NCBI GenBank assembly: GCA_002783145.1
Contig: PFEX01000137.1
Coordinates: 1-47,639, forward strand
Length of the DNA: 47,639 nt
Direction of reading: 5' to 3'
Source: Rhodobacteraceae bacterium CG17_big_fil_post_rev_8_21_14_2_50_65_11
GTDB lineage: Bacteria > Pseudomonadota > Alphaproteobacteria > Rhodobacterales > Rhodobacteraceae
Both the position numbers and the translations under genes were made by a program. Of this stretch, positions 35,935 to 44,284 are shown one piece after another. The notes under the pieces were generated by a model. It did no database searches, had not been told where the DNA came from, and worked only from the letters and a program-made list of their open reading frames with translations. Each line of letters begins with the position of its first letter. Position 1 is the first letter of the stretch.

Positions 35935-36644
35935 GCGAGTGGAAAGCCAGACGGTTCTGGACGCAGGCGGATGTGGACGAGACCGGGGGCGCGTTCCGTG
36001 TTCTGCTGGACGGGCGCCCGGTGCGCACCCCGCTGAAGGCGCCGCTGGCCTTGCCGACGCCAGAGATGGCCGAGGCTGTGGCCCGCGAATGGGACGCGCA
36101 GGATGACGAGATCGCCCCCAACTCGATGCCCGTTACACGCGCGGCCAATGCCGCGATCGACAAGGTGACGGTGCAGCATGATTCAATTTCGACGATGCTG
36201 GCGGGATATGCGGAAACAGATCTTCTGTGCCACCGCGCCGAGGCGCCCGATGCGCTGCGTGACCAGCAAAACAAGGCTTGGGATCCGGTCCTGGACTGGG
36301 CGGCCGCGCGGTTCAACGCGCCTTTGACCGTCGTTTCCGGGGTGTTGCCCGCAGCGCAGCCCGAAGCCAGCCTGTCGCATCTTTCGCAAGCCGTTCATTC
36401 ATACGCACCGTTTTCGCTGACTGCGCTGCATGACCTTGTGACGTTGTCGGGGTCGCTTGTCCTTGGGCTGTCGGTGGCAGAGGGCAAAACCCATCCCGAA
36501 ACCGCGTGGGAGTTGAGCCGCATCGACGAAAACTGGCAGATCGCGCAGTGGGGCTCGGATGAAGAAGCCGAGGAAATGACCGCCCGTAAACGCGCCGATT
36601 TCCTTCACGCCGTGCGGTTTCTGGGCTTGGCGCGCGGGGCGTAG
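35931..36644 (+). CDS. ATP12-family chaperone protein
   Basis: 237-residue member of the ATP12 family, whose mitochondrial relatives assist assembly of the F1-ATPase alpha subunit. Family segments visible include GGAFRVLLDGRPVRTPLKAPLALPTP, EWDAQDDEIAPNSMPVTRAANAAID and the C-terminal LSRIDENWQIAQWGSDEEA. ATG 35931 overlaps the HAD stop by 4 nt; the track start at 35826 lies inside that gene. The family is characteristic of alphaproteobacteria and mitochondria. It is the last gene of the crcB-rlu-HAD-ATP12 chain. Confidence 0.93.
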   Translation: MSEWKARRFWTQADVDETGGAFRVLLDGRPVRTPLKAPLALPTPEMAEAVAREWDAQDDEIAPNSMPVTRAANAAIDKVTVQHDSISTMLAGYAETDLLCHRAEAPDALRDQQNKAWDPVLDWAAARFNAPLTVVSGVLPAAQPEASLSHLSQAVHSYAPFSLTALHDLVTLSGSLVLGLSVAEGKTHPETAWELSRIDENWQIAQWGSDEEAEEMTARKRADFLHAVRFLGLARGA

Positions 36645-36671
36645 ATTGCCAGTCGCCCGTCTCGTATCGCT

Positions 36672-36693
36672 TTGCGCAAGTTTTGTGCGCCAA
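36672..36693 (+). promoter_or_regulatory. Inverted repeat upstream of bztA (possible nitrogen-regulator site)
   Basis: TTGCGCAAGTTTTGTGCGCCAA contains GCGCA...TGCGC arms 7 bp apart, about 190 bp before bztA. It loosely resembles NtrC-type dyads, and nitrogen control of glutamate/glutamine uptake would be reasonable. The match is weak and the role speculative. Confidence 0.25.
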
Positions 36694-36843
36694 GGCCAAA
36701 TTGCCCTTTCGTAAAGCCTATTATGGGCTGATTGCCCGAACACCACACTTGACCTCTTGCCTCAGATTTGCCCTTTTATGCGGCAGGTTCGGTCGCCGTC
36801 GGCGCCCGATCCAGATAAATCACAGGTCTCAACGACCGAACAA

Positions 36844-36861
36844 GCCGCCCGCAAGGGCGGC
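36844..36861 (+). other. 5'-UTR hairpin upstream of bztA
   Basis: GCCGCCC-GCAA-GGGCGGC is a perfect 7-bp stem with a GNRA-type tetraloop. It ends about 7 nt before the bztA Shine-Dalgarno (GGAAGAGG). Such a stem could stabilise the abundant binding-protein mRNA or modulate initiation. Confidence 0.6.
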
Positions 36862-36880
36862 CCACCAGGAAGAGGTAAAC

Positions 36881-37897
36881 ATGAAAAAATCCGTTTTTCT
36901 CGGCACGATTGCCGTGGCCGGTCTGGCCGCAGGTTTCGTTTCCGCGCAGACGCTGGATGAAGTCCGGGCGCGTGGCGAACTGAACTGTGGCGTGACCACC
37001 GGCCTCGTCGGCTTCGCGGCCCCCGATGCAAATGGGCAATGGGACGGCTTTGATGTCGGCGTCTGCCGCGCGGTTGCAGCCGCTGTTCTGGGCGATCCTA
37101 CTGCCGTCAGCTTCGTTCCCACCACCGGCCAGACCCGCTTTACCGCGCTCGCCTCAGGCGAGATCGACCTGCTGGCCCGCAACACCACCTGGACCTTCAG
37201 CCGTGACGTTGACCTGCGATTCGAATTCGTGGGCGTCAACTACTACGATGGTCAGGGCTTCATGGTGCCGCGCGAACTTGGCGTGTCTTCGGCCATGGAA
37301 CTCGACGGCGCGACCGTCTGCATCCAGACCGGCACCACGACCGAACTGAACCTTGCGGACTTCTTCGCCTCCAACAACATGGCGTATGAACCGGTTCCGA
37401 TCGAAACCAACGCCGAAGCGCAGCAGCAATATCTTGCCGGTGCTTGCGACGTCTACACGACCGACGCCTCCGGCCTTGCCGCGACCCGCGCCACATTCGA
37501 GGATCCGTCGGCCCACGTGGTTCTGCCGGAAATCATCTCGAAAGAGCCGCTTGGCCCGCTCGTGCGTCATGGTGATAACGAATGGGGCGACATCGCGCGC
37601 TGGACGCTCAACGCGTTGATCGCTGCGGAAGAGCTTGGCATCACCTCGGACAACGTTGCCGAGTTGGCGCAAGGCACAAGCAATCCGGAAATCAACCGCA
37701 TGCTCGGGTCAGAGGGTGACCTTGGCGCGATGCTGGGGCTTGCGAGCGATTGGGCGGTAAACGCCATTTCCGCTGGTGGCAACTATGGCGAATTGTTCGA
37801 GGCCCATATCGGCGAGGACACCGCTATCGGCCTTGCGCGCGGTCTGAACGCCCAGTGGACCGATGGTGGCCTGCTCTACTCACCGCCGTTCCGGTAA
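36881..37897 (+). CDS. bztA: Amino-acid ABC transporter, periplasmic binding protein BztA
   Basis: Periplasmic solute-binding protein for glutamate, glutamine, aspartate and asparagine, of the BztA/AapJ type. The 338-residue precursor has a signal peptide MKKSVFLGTIAVAGLAAGFVSA and the mature fold starting QTLDEVRARGELNCGVTTG. The family-3 SBP signature is FDVGVCRAVAAAVLGD. ATG 36881 follows GGAAGAGG; the track start at 36683 is a shadow extension. It is followed by an intrinsic terminator and then bztBCD, so binding protein should be made in excess over the membrane subunits. Confidence 0.95.
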   Translation: MKKSVFLGTIAVAGLAAGFVSAQTLDEVRARGELNCGVTTGLVGFAAPDANGQWDGFDVGVCRAVAAAVLGDPTAVSFVPTTGQTRFTALASGEIDLLARNTTWTFSRDVDLRFEFVGVNYYDGQGFMVPRELGVSSAMELDGATVCIQTGTTTELNLADFFASNNMAYEPVPIETNAEAQQQYLAGACDVYTTDASGLAATRATFEDPSAHVVLPEIISKEPLGPLVRHGDNEWGDIARWTLNALIAAEELGITSDNVAELAQGTSNPEINRMLGSEGDLGAMLGLASDWAVNAISAGGNYGELFEAHIGEDTAIGLARGLNAQWTDGGLLYSPPFR

Positions 37898-37912
37898 GGA
37901 CAGCAGACGGAC

Positions 37913-37940
37913 AAGGGCGCGGCACTGCTGCGCCCTTTTT
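37913..37940 (+). terminator. Intrinsic terminator between bztA and bztB
   Basis: AAGGGCGC (37913-37920), loop GGCACTGCT, GCGCCCTT (37930-37937), with the T-run TTTTT (37936-37940) overlapping the stem end. It is likely partially read through, lowering bztBCD relative to bztA, a common design in ABC importer operons. Confidence 0.85.
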
Positions 37941-38046
37941 CCAAGTGCGCCCATCATGTGACTGACCGTACGACCGGAGCACCCGACAGTCGGGTGAACG
38001 GGGGGTCGTGGGTCGCTCCTCCAGCGACAATCGGGGTTGCTTTCCA

Positions 38047-39336
38047 ATGACAAGTATTACCGAACCGCCAGCCGAGTCCTTCCGGCTCAGCCAATTGATT
38101 TACGACACCCGATATCGGTCCATGACCATTCAGGTCGTCGCTTTCGCCCTGATCCTCTTCGCGATCTACTGGCTTGGACGCAATATCGTTGCCAACCTCG
38201 AAGATCTCGGGAAAGATTTCGATTTCGGCTTCCTGACCTCGCGTGCCGGTTACGACATCAACCAGCGCCTGATCGAATACAGCAACGAATCCACCCATGG
38301 CCGCGCCGCCCTGGTCGGCATCCTGAACACCTTGCTTGTCGCCGTGCTCGGCTGTGCGCTGGCCACGGTGCTGGGGGTGATCGCCGGTGTGCTGCGGCTG
38401 TCCAGGAACTGGATCGTGGCGCGGCTGATGACCGTCTACGTCGAAGGGTTCCGCAACATCCCACTGCTGCTGTGGATCATCCTGATCTTCGCAGTGATGA
38501 CAGAGGCGACGCCGCGGCCAGCCGATTTCCGCGGTGACGAACCGGCCGCTTCGATGATTGTAGGTGACAGCATCGCGGTGACGAACCGGGGGATCTATAT
38601 CCCGAACGTGCTGTTCACCCGCTCGCTTGGCGGCAACGAGGTATTGCCGGCTGCCGATGGCGGTGCAGCGGCGGTGAGTCCTGCCGCATCCAGCCTGGAC
38701 TGGCTGCTGTTTATCGCGGTCGTGGTGGCCGGCTTCTTCGGTGCGCGGGCGATCGGTCGTTGGGCCACCGCCACGCAAGAGGCGACGGGCATCAGACCAC
38801 CGGGCACCTTCTGGATGCGGGTGGCTGTCATCATCCTGCCGGCGGCTATCGTGCTGGTGGCGCTTGGTGCGACGCTCGATCTACCGCACCTGCGTGGGTT
38901 CAACTTCACTGGCGGCATCCATCTGCGCAATTCGCTGATCGCGCTTTGGTTGGCGCTGTCGCTTTACACAGGGGCCTTCATCGCCGAAATCGTGCGCGCC
39001 GGCATCCTGTCGGTCAGCAATGGCCAGACCGAAGCCGCCTTTGCGCTTGGCATGCGTCCAAACTGGACGATGAACCTTGTGATCCTGCCTCAGGCGATGC
39101 GGGTGATTATCCCGCCGCTGATCTCGCACTACCTGAACCTGACCAAGAACAGTTCGCTCGCCATTGCCGTGGGCTACATGGATGTGCGGTCCACCCTTGG
39201 CGGCATCACGATCAACCAGACGGGACGAGAGCTGGAAGGTATGCTTCTGCTCGGGTTGTTCTACCTCGTGACCTCTTTGATCATCTCGGGTGTGATGAAC
39301 ATGTACAACAATTCCGTCAAGTTGAAGGAGCGGTGA
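38047..39336 (+). CDS. bztB: Amino-acid ABC transporter permease BztB
   Basis: Inner-membrane permease pairing with BztC. The 429-residue product is longer than ordinary HisM/HisQ permeases (about 220-250) because of an extended N-terminal half with extra TM segments and a periplasmic loop, as in AapQ/BztB. The permease EAA-type loop is AEIVRAGILSVSNGQTEAAFALG (about 320-342), with PQAMRVIIPPLISHYL beyond. ATG 38047 is chosen over 38008. Only one base separates its stop from bztC. Confidence 0.94.
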   Translation: MTSITEPPAESFRLSQLIYDTRYRSMTIQVVAFALILFAIYWLGRNIVANLEDLGKDFDFGFLTSRAGYDINQRLIEYSNESTHGRAALVGILNTLLVAVLGCALATVLGVIAGVLRLSRNWIVARLMTVYVEGFRNIPLLLWIILIFAVMTEATPRPADFRGDEPAASMIVGDSIAVTNRGIYIPNVLFTRSLGGNEVLPAADGGAAAVSPAASSLDWLLFIAVVVAGFFGARAIGRWATATQEATGIRPPGTFWMRVAVIILPAAIVLVALGATLDLPHLRGFNFTGGIHLRNSLIALWLALSLYTGAFIAEIVRAGILSVSNGQTEAAFALGMRPNWTMNLVILPQAMRVIIPPLISHYLNLTKNSSLAIAVGYMDVRSTLGGITINQTGRELEGMLLLGLFYLVTSLIISGVMNMYNNSVKLKER

Positions 39337-39337
39337 G

Positions 39338-40651
39338 ATGAGCGACACACATGCACAATCCGTTCAGTTCGTCCGCGATACGATGATCCCCGAACAGGAT
39401 GCTCCGATCACCGAGAAAGGCGCGGTGAAGTGGGTGCGGGAAAACCTGTTCTCTTCATGGCTCAACGCGATCCTGACAATCGTGTCCATCCTCGTCGTCT
39501 ACTGGGTGCTGGCGCATATCCTGCCCTGGATGCTTGGCGGCATATGGGTTGCCGAGTCTCTTACGCAATGCCGCGAGATCCGGGACGCCAGCGGCATCGG
39601 ATACGACGTCGCGTGCTGGGCGGTGATCAGCGATCGCTGGCACCAGTTGCTGTTCGGCTTCTACCCGTCAGGACTTTACTGGCGGCCGATCCTGACGCTG
39701 ATCGTCTTCGGCGCGGCCATCGCGCCGATCCTGTTCAGCGGCGTGTCGCGCAAGATGCTGCTGTTCAGCATTGCGGCGCCCTTTCTTGCCTACTGGCTGC
39801 TGTGGGGCGGGTCCATCTGGGGGCCGGTCGCGGCGGCGCTTGGCTTTGTCATCGGCTGGGCGATCATGACCTACGGGGAAGGCGTGCTCGGCGCGCTTGC
39901 GTCCATCATAGCGGCCTTGGTGGTGCCGATCCTCTACTGGTTGTTTGTCGCTGGGGCGCTCGCCGGAGTCTTGCAAGACTTTCTGCCCATCGGGATCGAG
40001 AATATCCGATCTGACCAGTTCGGCGGCTTCATGCTGGCGCTTATCATCGGGGTTTCGGGCATCGTTCTGTCGCTGCCTTTGGGCATCCTGCTGGCGCTTG
40101 GCCGGCAGTCGGACCTGTTCATCATCAACAAGTGTTCGGTCATCTTCATCGAGGTGATCCGCGGTGTGCCATTGATCGTGTGGTTGTTCACGGCATCGCT
40201 GCTTCTGAACTACTTCCTGCCGCCGGAGGTCAGTTTCGACCTGATGTTGCGGGTGATCATCATGGTGACGCTCTTTGCCTCGGCCTATATCGCCGAGGTG
40301 GTGCGGGGGGGGCTCGCGGCGTTGCCGCGCGGGCAGTATGAGGGCGCTGACAGCCTCGGGCTCGACTACTGGCAATCCATGCGTCTGATCATCCTGCCGC
40401 AGGCGCTGAAGATCTCCATCCCCGGAATCGTTTCGACCTTTATCGGTCTGTTCAAGGACACCACGCTGGTGGTCTTCATCGGCCTTCTGGATCCCATCGG
40501 CCTGTCCAACGCGATCCGCGCGGATTCCGATTGGAACGGCATCTACTGGGAACTGTTTATCTTCATCGGCCTGTGCTTCTTCATCTTCTGTTTTTCAATG
40601 TCGCGATATTCCCAGTGGTTGGAGCGTAAGCTTACCACCGGGCATCACTGA
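39338..40651 (+). CDS. bztC: Amino-acid ABC transporter permease BztC
   Basis: Second, heterodimeric permease, 437 residues, with an extended N-terminal half containing several TM segments. The EAA loop is AEVVRGGLAALPRGQYEGADSLG (about 320-342), followed by PQALKISIPGIVSTFIGLFKDTTL. It is directly downstream of bztB and 12 bp upstream of the ATPase gene. Length and order match the R. capsulatus bztABCD locus. Confidence 0.94.
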   Translation: MSDTHAQSVQFVRDTMIPEQDAPITEKGAVKWVRENLFSSWLNAILTIVSILVVYWVLAHILPWMLGGIWVAESLTQCREIRDASGIGYDVACWAVISDRWHQLLFGFYPSGLYWRPILTLIVFGAAIAPILFSGVSRKMLLFSIAAPFLAYWLLWGGSIWGPVAAALGFVIGWAIMTYGEGVLGALASIIAALVVPILYWLFVAGALAGVLQDFLPIGIENIRSDQFGGFMLALIIGVSGIVLSLPLGILLALGRQSDLFIINKCSVIFIEVIRGVPLIVWLFTASLLLNYFLPPEVSFDLMLRVIIMVTLFASAYIAEVVRGGLAALPRGQYEGADSLGLDYWQSMRLIILPQALKISIPGIVSTFIGLFKDTTLVVFIGLLDPIGLSNAIRADSDWNGIYWELFIFIGLCFFIFCFSMSRYSQWLERKLTTGHH

Positions 40652-40663
40652 GGAGATATCCCA

Positions 40664-41464
40664 ATGACCGACGCTCAAACAAACCCCAAAACCCGCGAGA
40701 TCGACCGCTCTCAGATGGCCGTTTCGGACGAAGTGGCCATCGACATCAGCGGCATGAACAAGTGGTACGGGACGTTCCACGTGCTGCGCGACATCGACCT
40801 GACGGTGAATCGCGGCGAACGGATCGTGATCTGTGGCCCGTCGGGGTCCGGTAAATCGACCCTGATACGCTGCATCAATGCGCTGGAGGAACACCAGCAG
40901 GGCCGAATCGTCGTGGACGGAACCGAACTGTCGAACGACGTGAAGAACATCGACAAGATCCGCTCCGAGGTTGGCATGTGCTTTCAGCATTTCAACCTGT
41001 TCCCGCATCTGACGATCCTGGAAAACTGCACGCTGGCCCCGATCTGGGTGCGCAAGACGCCCAAGAAGGAAGCCGAGGAAACGGCGATGCATTTCCTCAA
41101 CAAGGTCAAGATCCCCGAACAGGCCGACAAGTATCCCGGCCAGTTGTCGGGCGGTCAGCAACAGCGCGTGGCAATTGCCCGCAGCCTGTGCATGCGCCCG
41201 CGTATCATGCTGTTCGACGAACCGACCTCGGCGCTCGATCCCGAGATGATCAAGGAAGTGCTCGACACCATGATCGAACTGGCCGAGGAAGGCATGACCA
41301 TGCTATGCGTAACCCACGAAATGGGCTTCGCGCGGCAGGTCGCCAACCGGGTGATCTTCATGGACGATGGCCAGATCGTGGAACAGAACGAGCCGGAGGC
41401 GTTTTTCACCAACCCGCAATCGGACCGGACCAAGCTGTTCCTGAGCCAGATCCTCGGCCACTGA
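40664..41464 (+). CDS. bztD: Amino-acid ABC transporter ATP-binding protein BztD
   Basis: Cytosolic ATPase subunit of the importer, 266 residues. Walker [10 protein letters not shown] (about residues 64-72), Q-loop [12 protein letters not shown], signature [15 protein letters not shown], Walker [14 protein letters not shown] and switch His in CVTHEMGFA are all intact. It is the last gene of the operon and is followed by a terminator at 41486. Confidence 0.97.
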   Translation: MTDAQTNPKTREIDRSQMAVSDEVAIDISGMNKWYGTFHVLRDIDLTVNRGERIVICGPSGSGKSTLIRCINALEEHQQGRIVVDGTELSNDVKNIDKIRSEVGMCFQHFNLFPHLTILENCTLAPIWVRKTPKKEAEETAMHFLNKVKIPEQADKYPGQLSGGQQQRVAIARSLCMRPRIMLFDEPTSALDPEMIKEVLDTMIELAEEGMTMLCVTHEMGFARQVANRVIFMDDGQIVEQNEPEAFFTNPQSDRTKLFLSQILGH

Positions 41465-41485
41465 TCCCTTCGAACCTATTGAAAC

Positions 41486-41510
41486 GGGCTCCCGTTCGGG
41501 GGCCCTCTTT
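41486..41510 (+). terminator. Terminator of the bzt operon
   Basis: GGGCTCCC-GTTC-GGGGGCCC forms an 8-bp stem (one G-U pair), followed by TCTTT. It lies 22 bp past the bztD stop and directly abuts the convergent sixA stop, so it may serve both strands. Confidence 0.75.
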
Positions 41511-42014
41511 CTATGGCAGGTCGTGCGGGGTGACGAAGCCAAGCACCCGGCCTGCGTCCCAGTCGAGCGCGCGCCAGTCATCGCCGTCAAAAGCCAGCAC
41601 CAGCGTCGCGCAGGTGGGAAAATCGGCGAAGCGCGGGTGATCGGGGGCTTGGCCTGCAAGGCGGTGCGCGGCCTCTGCCATGCCGGGGTTGTGTCCAATG
41701 AGCATGTGGGTCGCCCCGCGCCCGGTGCCGGCATGGGCCATCAGTGCATCGGGTGTTGCGTGGTAAAGCCGCCGGTCCATCTGCACATCCGGCGACGCGC
41801 CGAGGCGGGTGGCGATGCCGTTCCACGTTTCCTGCGCGCGGCGTGCGGTGGAGACGGTGACGCTGTCCGGCACGAAGCCATTGTCCCCCAGCCACGCGCC
41901 AATCCGCGGCGCGTCCCGCCGGCCTCGCTTGTTCAACCGGCGGTCGTGGTCGTCCAGCATCGGGTCGCCCCAATCGGATTTCGCGTGGCGGGTGAGAATC
42001 AGGCGCAATGTCAT
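41511..42014 (-). CDS. sixA: Histidine phosphatase (SixA-like)
   Basis: 167-residue single-domain histidine phosphatase. The catalytic phosphohistidine motif is LTRHAKSDW (residues 6-14) and the second His is in MLIGHNPGMAE. These features and the small size suit SixA, which dephosphorylates phosphohistidine domains, but related sugar-phosphate phosphatases share the motif. ATG 42014 overlaps the ferredoxin-like stop by 4 nt; the track extension to 42101 is rejected. It is the last gene of the yidC-engB-argB-ferredoxin-sixA cluster. Confidence 0.88.
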   Translation of the reverse strand: MTLRLILTRHAKSDWGDPMLDDHDRRLNKRGRRDAPRIGAWLGDNGFVPDSVTVSTARRAQETWNGIATRLGASPDVQMDRRLYHATPDALMAHAGTGRGATHMLIGHNPGMAEAAHRLAGQAPDHPRFADFPTCATLVLAFDGDDWRALDWDAGRVLGFVTPHDLP

Positions 42015-42658
42015 CTGTGGAAATACCTCATGTAATGGGCCGATTGCGCCGAGTCTCGGCCGAAGCGTTGGCTGACAGGGCAGGCGCGGCGGACAAGGCA
42101 ACCGCTGCTCAGGCAGTCCGCGCCCTCGGCCGTGTCAAGGAAGGCATGGCAGGCGGGCACGTCATAGGGCTGCGGCCCGAGCGCGCCGACCGGGCAGGCG
42201 GTAAGGCAAGGTCGCGCGCAGGCCTCGCAAGGGCTGGCATCGGGTGCCGGGGGCAGGTCCAGAAAATCGGGCAACCAGATCGCGCCGCGCAACGAGATCA
42301 TCAGCCCCGCCGTGTCGTGCACCAGCATTCCCACGGGCGAGGGCCAGGCCCGCCCCGTGCGCGTCGCCCAGCGGATGAACGGGGCGTAGGGTGGGCCGCC
42401 GAAGGGGAAATGCGCAGCACCGCCAAACATCTCGGCAAGCGCACCGATCACGCGGGTTGACCACGTATCAACCGGATTGGGGCCGGTGAAGTCCGGTGTG
42501 CCGCGCAGATGGTGCCAGAATCCGGGTTCCAGCGGCGACAGCAGGATCATCGTGCCGGGGTCACAGCCATCCCCGGTCCCGGCATGGAAGGCGCCGAAGA
42601 TATCGAGGTGATGCCCTGCCGCCCGGTCGCGGATCGTGTCGAGGGTCGCGCGCGGCAC
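42011..42658 (-). CDS. 4Fe-4S ferredoxin-like protein
   Basis: 215-residue cytosolic protein with two [4Fe-4S]-type cysteine clusters in its C-terminal third: CEACARPCLTACP and CLSSGCLVRRACP. These resemble the ferredoxin half of QueG (epoxyqueuosine reductase) but without the corrinoid domain. The N-terminal 120 residues (GTMILLSPLEPGFWHHL, TWSTRVIGALAEMFGG) form a separate domain of unknown function. The start is GTG, 3 nt after the argB stop, so the genes are coupled. The redox partner is unknown. Confidence 0.82.
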   Translation of the reverse strand: MPRATLDTIRDRAAGHHLDIFGAFHAGTGDGCDPGTMILLSPLEPGFWHHLRGTPDFTGPNPVDTWSTRVIGALAEMFGGAAHFPFGGPPYAPFIRWATRTGRAWPSPVGMLVHDTAGLMISLRGAIWLPDFLDLPPAPDASPCEACARPCLTACPVGALGPQPYDVPACHAFLDTAEGADCLSSGCLVRRACPVSQRFGRDSAQSAHYMRYFHR

Positions 42659-42661
42659 CGC

Positions 42662-43528
42662 TCAGGCCCGGATCATGCTGCCGGCACCATGATCGGTGAA
42701 CAGTTCCAGAAGAACGGCATTCGTGACCCGCCCGTCAACGATGGTGCAGGCGCGCACCCCGCCGCGCACGGCCCTTAGCGCGGTCTCCGTCTTGGGGATC
42801 ATGCCGCCCGCAATCACCCCGTCGCGTGTCATCCCCTCGACCTCGGTGGCGGTCAACTCTGTGACCACCTCGCCGCCCGCGTTCTTGACGCCGGCGACAT
42901 CGGTCAGCAGCAACAGCCGGTCGGCCTTCAGCGCGGCGGCGATGGCGCCTGCCGCCGTATCGCCGTTCACGTTGAACGTTTCACCGTCACGACCGGCGCC
43001 CAACGGGGCGATGACGGGGATGATATTGGCGGCAAAGAGTTCCCTCAGAACCTGTGGATCGACCTCCACCGGGTCGCCCACGAAGCCAAGCTTCGGATCG
43101 GCGGGGTCGCAGACCATCAGGTTGGCATCCTTTCCCGACAGGCCGACGGCGCGCCCGCCTTGAGCGTTGATCGCCTGAACGATACGCTTGTTGACCATGC
43201 CGGAGAGGACCATCTCAACAACGTCCACAGTGGCGGCGTCGGTCACGCGCTTGCCATCCACGAACTCCGACCGGACGCCAAGCCGGGCCAGCATCTCGTT
43301 GATCATCGGCCCGCCGCCATGCACGATCACCGGGTTCGCGCCGACCTGCTGGACCAGCACGACATCGCGGGCGAAACTGGCCATCGCCTCGGCGTCGCCC
43401 ATGGCGTGGCCGCCGAATTTGATCACCACGATCGCGTCCGTGTAACGCTGCATGTAGGGCAGCGCCTCGGACAGCGTGCGGGCGGTGGCGGCGTAATCGC
43501 GGGAGGTCATCGGTGTCTGTTTCTTCAT
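42662..43528 (-). CDS. argB: Acetylglutamate kinase
   Basis: Second step of arginine synthesis, phosphorylating N-acetyl-L-glutamate. The 288-residue product has the amino-acid kinase fold with [10 protein letters not shown] (residues 35-44), [18 protein letters not shown] and the nucleotide-binding [12 protein letters not shown]. The N-terminal helix ([21 protein letters not shown]) is the extension that mediates hexamer formation and arginine inhibition in Arg-sensitive kinases. It lies between engB and a ferredoxin-like gene. Confidence 0.97.
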   Translation of the reverse strand: MKKQTPMTSRDYAATARTLSEALPYMQRYTDAIVVIKFGGHAMGDAEAMASFARDVVLVQQVGANPVIVHGGGPMINEMLARLGVRSEFVDGKRVTDAATVDVVEMVLSGMVNKRIVQAINAQGGRAVGLSGKDANLMVCDPADPKLGFVGDPVEVDPQVLRELFAANIIPVIAPLGAGRDGETFNVNGDTAAGAIAAALKADRLLLLTDVAGVKNAGGEVVTELTATEVEGMTRDGVIAGGMIPKTETALRAVRGGVRACTIVDGRVTNAVLLELFTDHGAGSMIRA

Positions 43529-43585
43529 CGCTGGGGCCCTTTGATCACGCCTTGTTAGCGCCGTGGGGTGGCGCGCTCAAGGTCC

Positions 43586-44236
43586 TCAGGCGATAGCGGC
43601 GATGATGGCGCGCAAAGTGGCTAGGCCGGTACCCTTTTCGGAGGAGGTCACCACAAGCTCCGGGTAGGCGGCGGGGTGCTTGGCCAATGCGCCGCGCACC
43701 TGCGCGATCACCGTTTCGAGCTCGCTTTTCCGGACCTTGTCGGCCTTTGTCATGACCACCTGGAACGGGACGGCGGATGTGTCGAGCAGGGACAGGATAT
43801 CCTCATCGACCTGCTTGATGCCATGGCGGCTGTCGATCAGGACGAAGGCACGGCGCAGGTTGGCGCGGCCGGACAGGTACGCCTTGAGCAGCCGCTGCCA
43901 TTTCTCGACCACCTTCACCGGCGCGTTGGCGAAGCCATAGCCGGGCAGGTCCACAAGGTAATGGCTGTCGGCGATGGTGAAGAAATTGATTTCCTGCGTC
44001 CGCCCCGGCGTGTTCGAGGCGCGGGCAAGCGCCTTGCGCCCAGCGACTGCGTTGATCAGCGTCGATTTTCCGACGTTCGACCGACCGGCAAAGCAAACCT
44101 CGATCCGGTCGCCCGGCGGCATGCCGTCCATGGCGACGACACCTTTCAGGAACTCCGACCCGGCTGCGAATAGCAATCTGCCGGTCTCTGCTGCCGCTGC
44201 CTCCGGTTTCGGGGCGAGGGGAAAGCGCATCTCCAT
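43586..44236 (-). CDS. engB: Ribosome biogenesis GTP-binding protein EngB/YihA/YsxC
   Basis: TRAFAC-class GTPase needed for late 50S assembly. The 216-residue product contains G1 GRSNVGKST, G2 around TPGRTQE, G3 DLPGYGFA, G4 TKADK and G5 SSEKGTG. It has an N-terminal extension (RFPLAPKPEAAAAETGRLLF) common in alphaproteobacteria. ATG 44236 is used; ATG 44230 is equally possible. It is 48 bp downstream of yidC, which is a typical pairing. Confidence 0.95.
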   Translation of the reverse strand: MEMRFPLAPKPEAAAAETGRLLFAAGSEFLKGVVAMDGMPPGDRIEVCFAGRSNVGKSTLINAVAGRKALARASNTPGRTQEINFFTIADSHYLVDLPGYGFANAPVKVVEKWQRLLKAYLSGRANLRRAFVLIDSRHGIKQVDEDILSLLDTSAVPFQVVMTKADKVRKSELETVIAQVRGALAKHPAAYPELVVTSSEKGTGLATLRAIIAAIA

Positions 44237-44284
44237 CTCAGTGCCCCCCGGCATCCGGTTTCAGCGCGCCAGTCGGGGCGGGCA

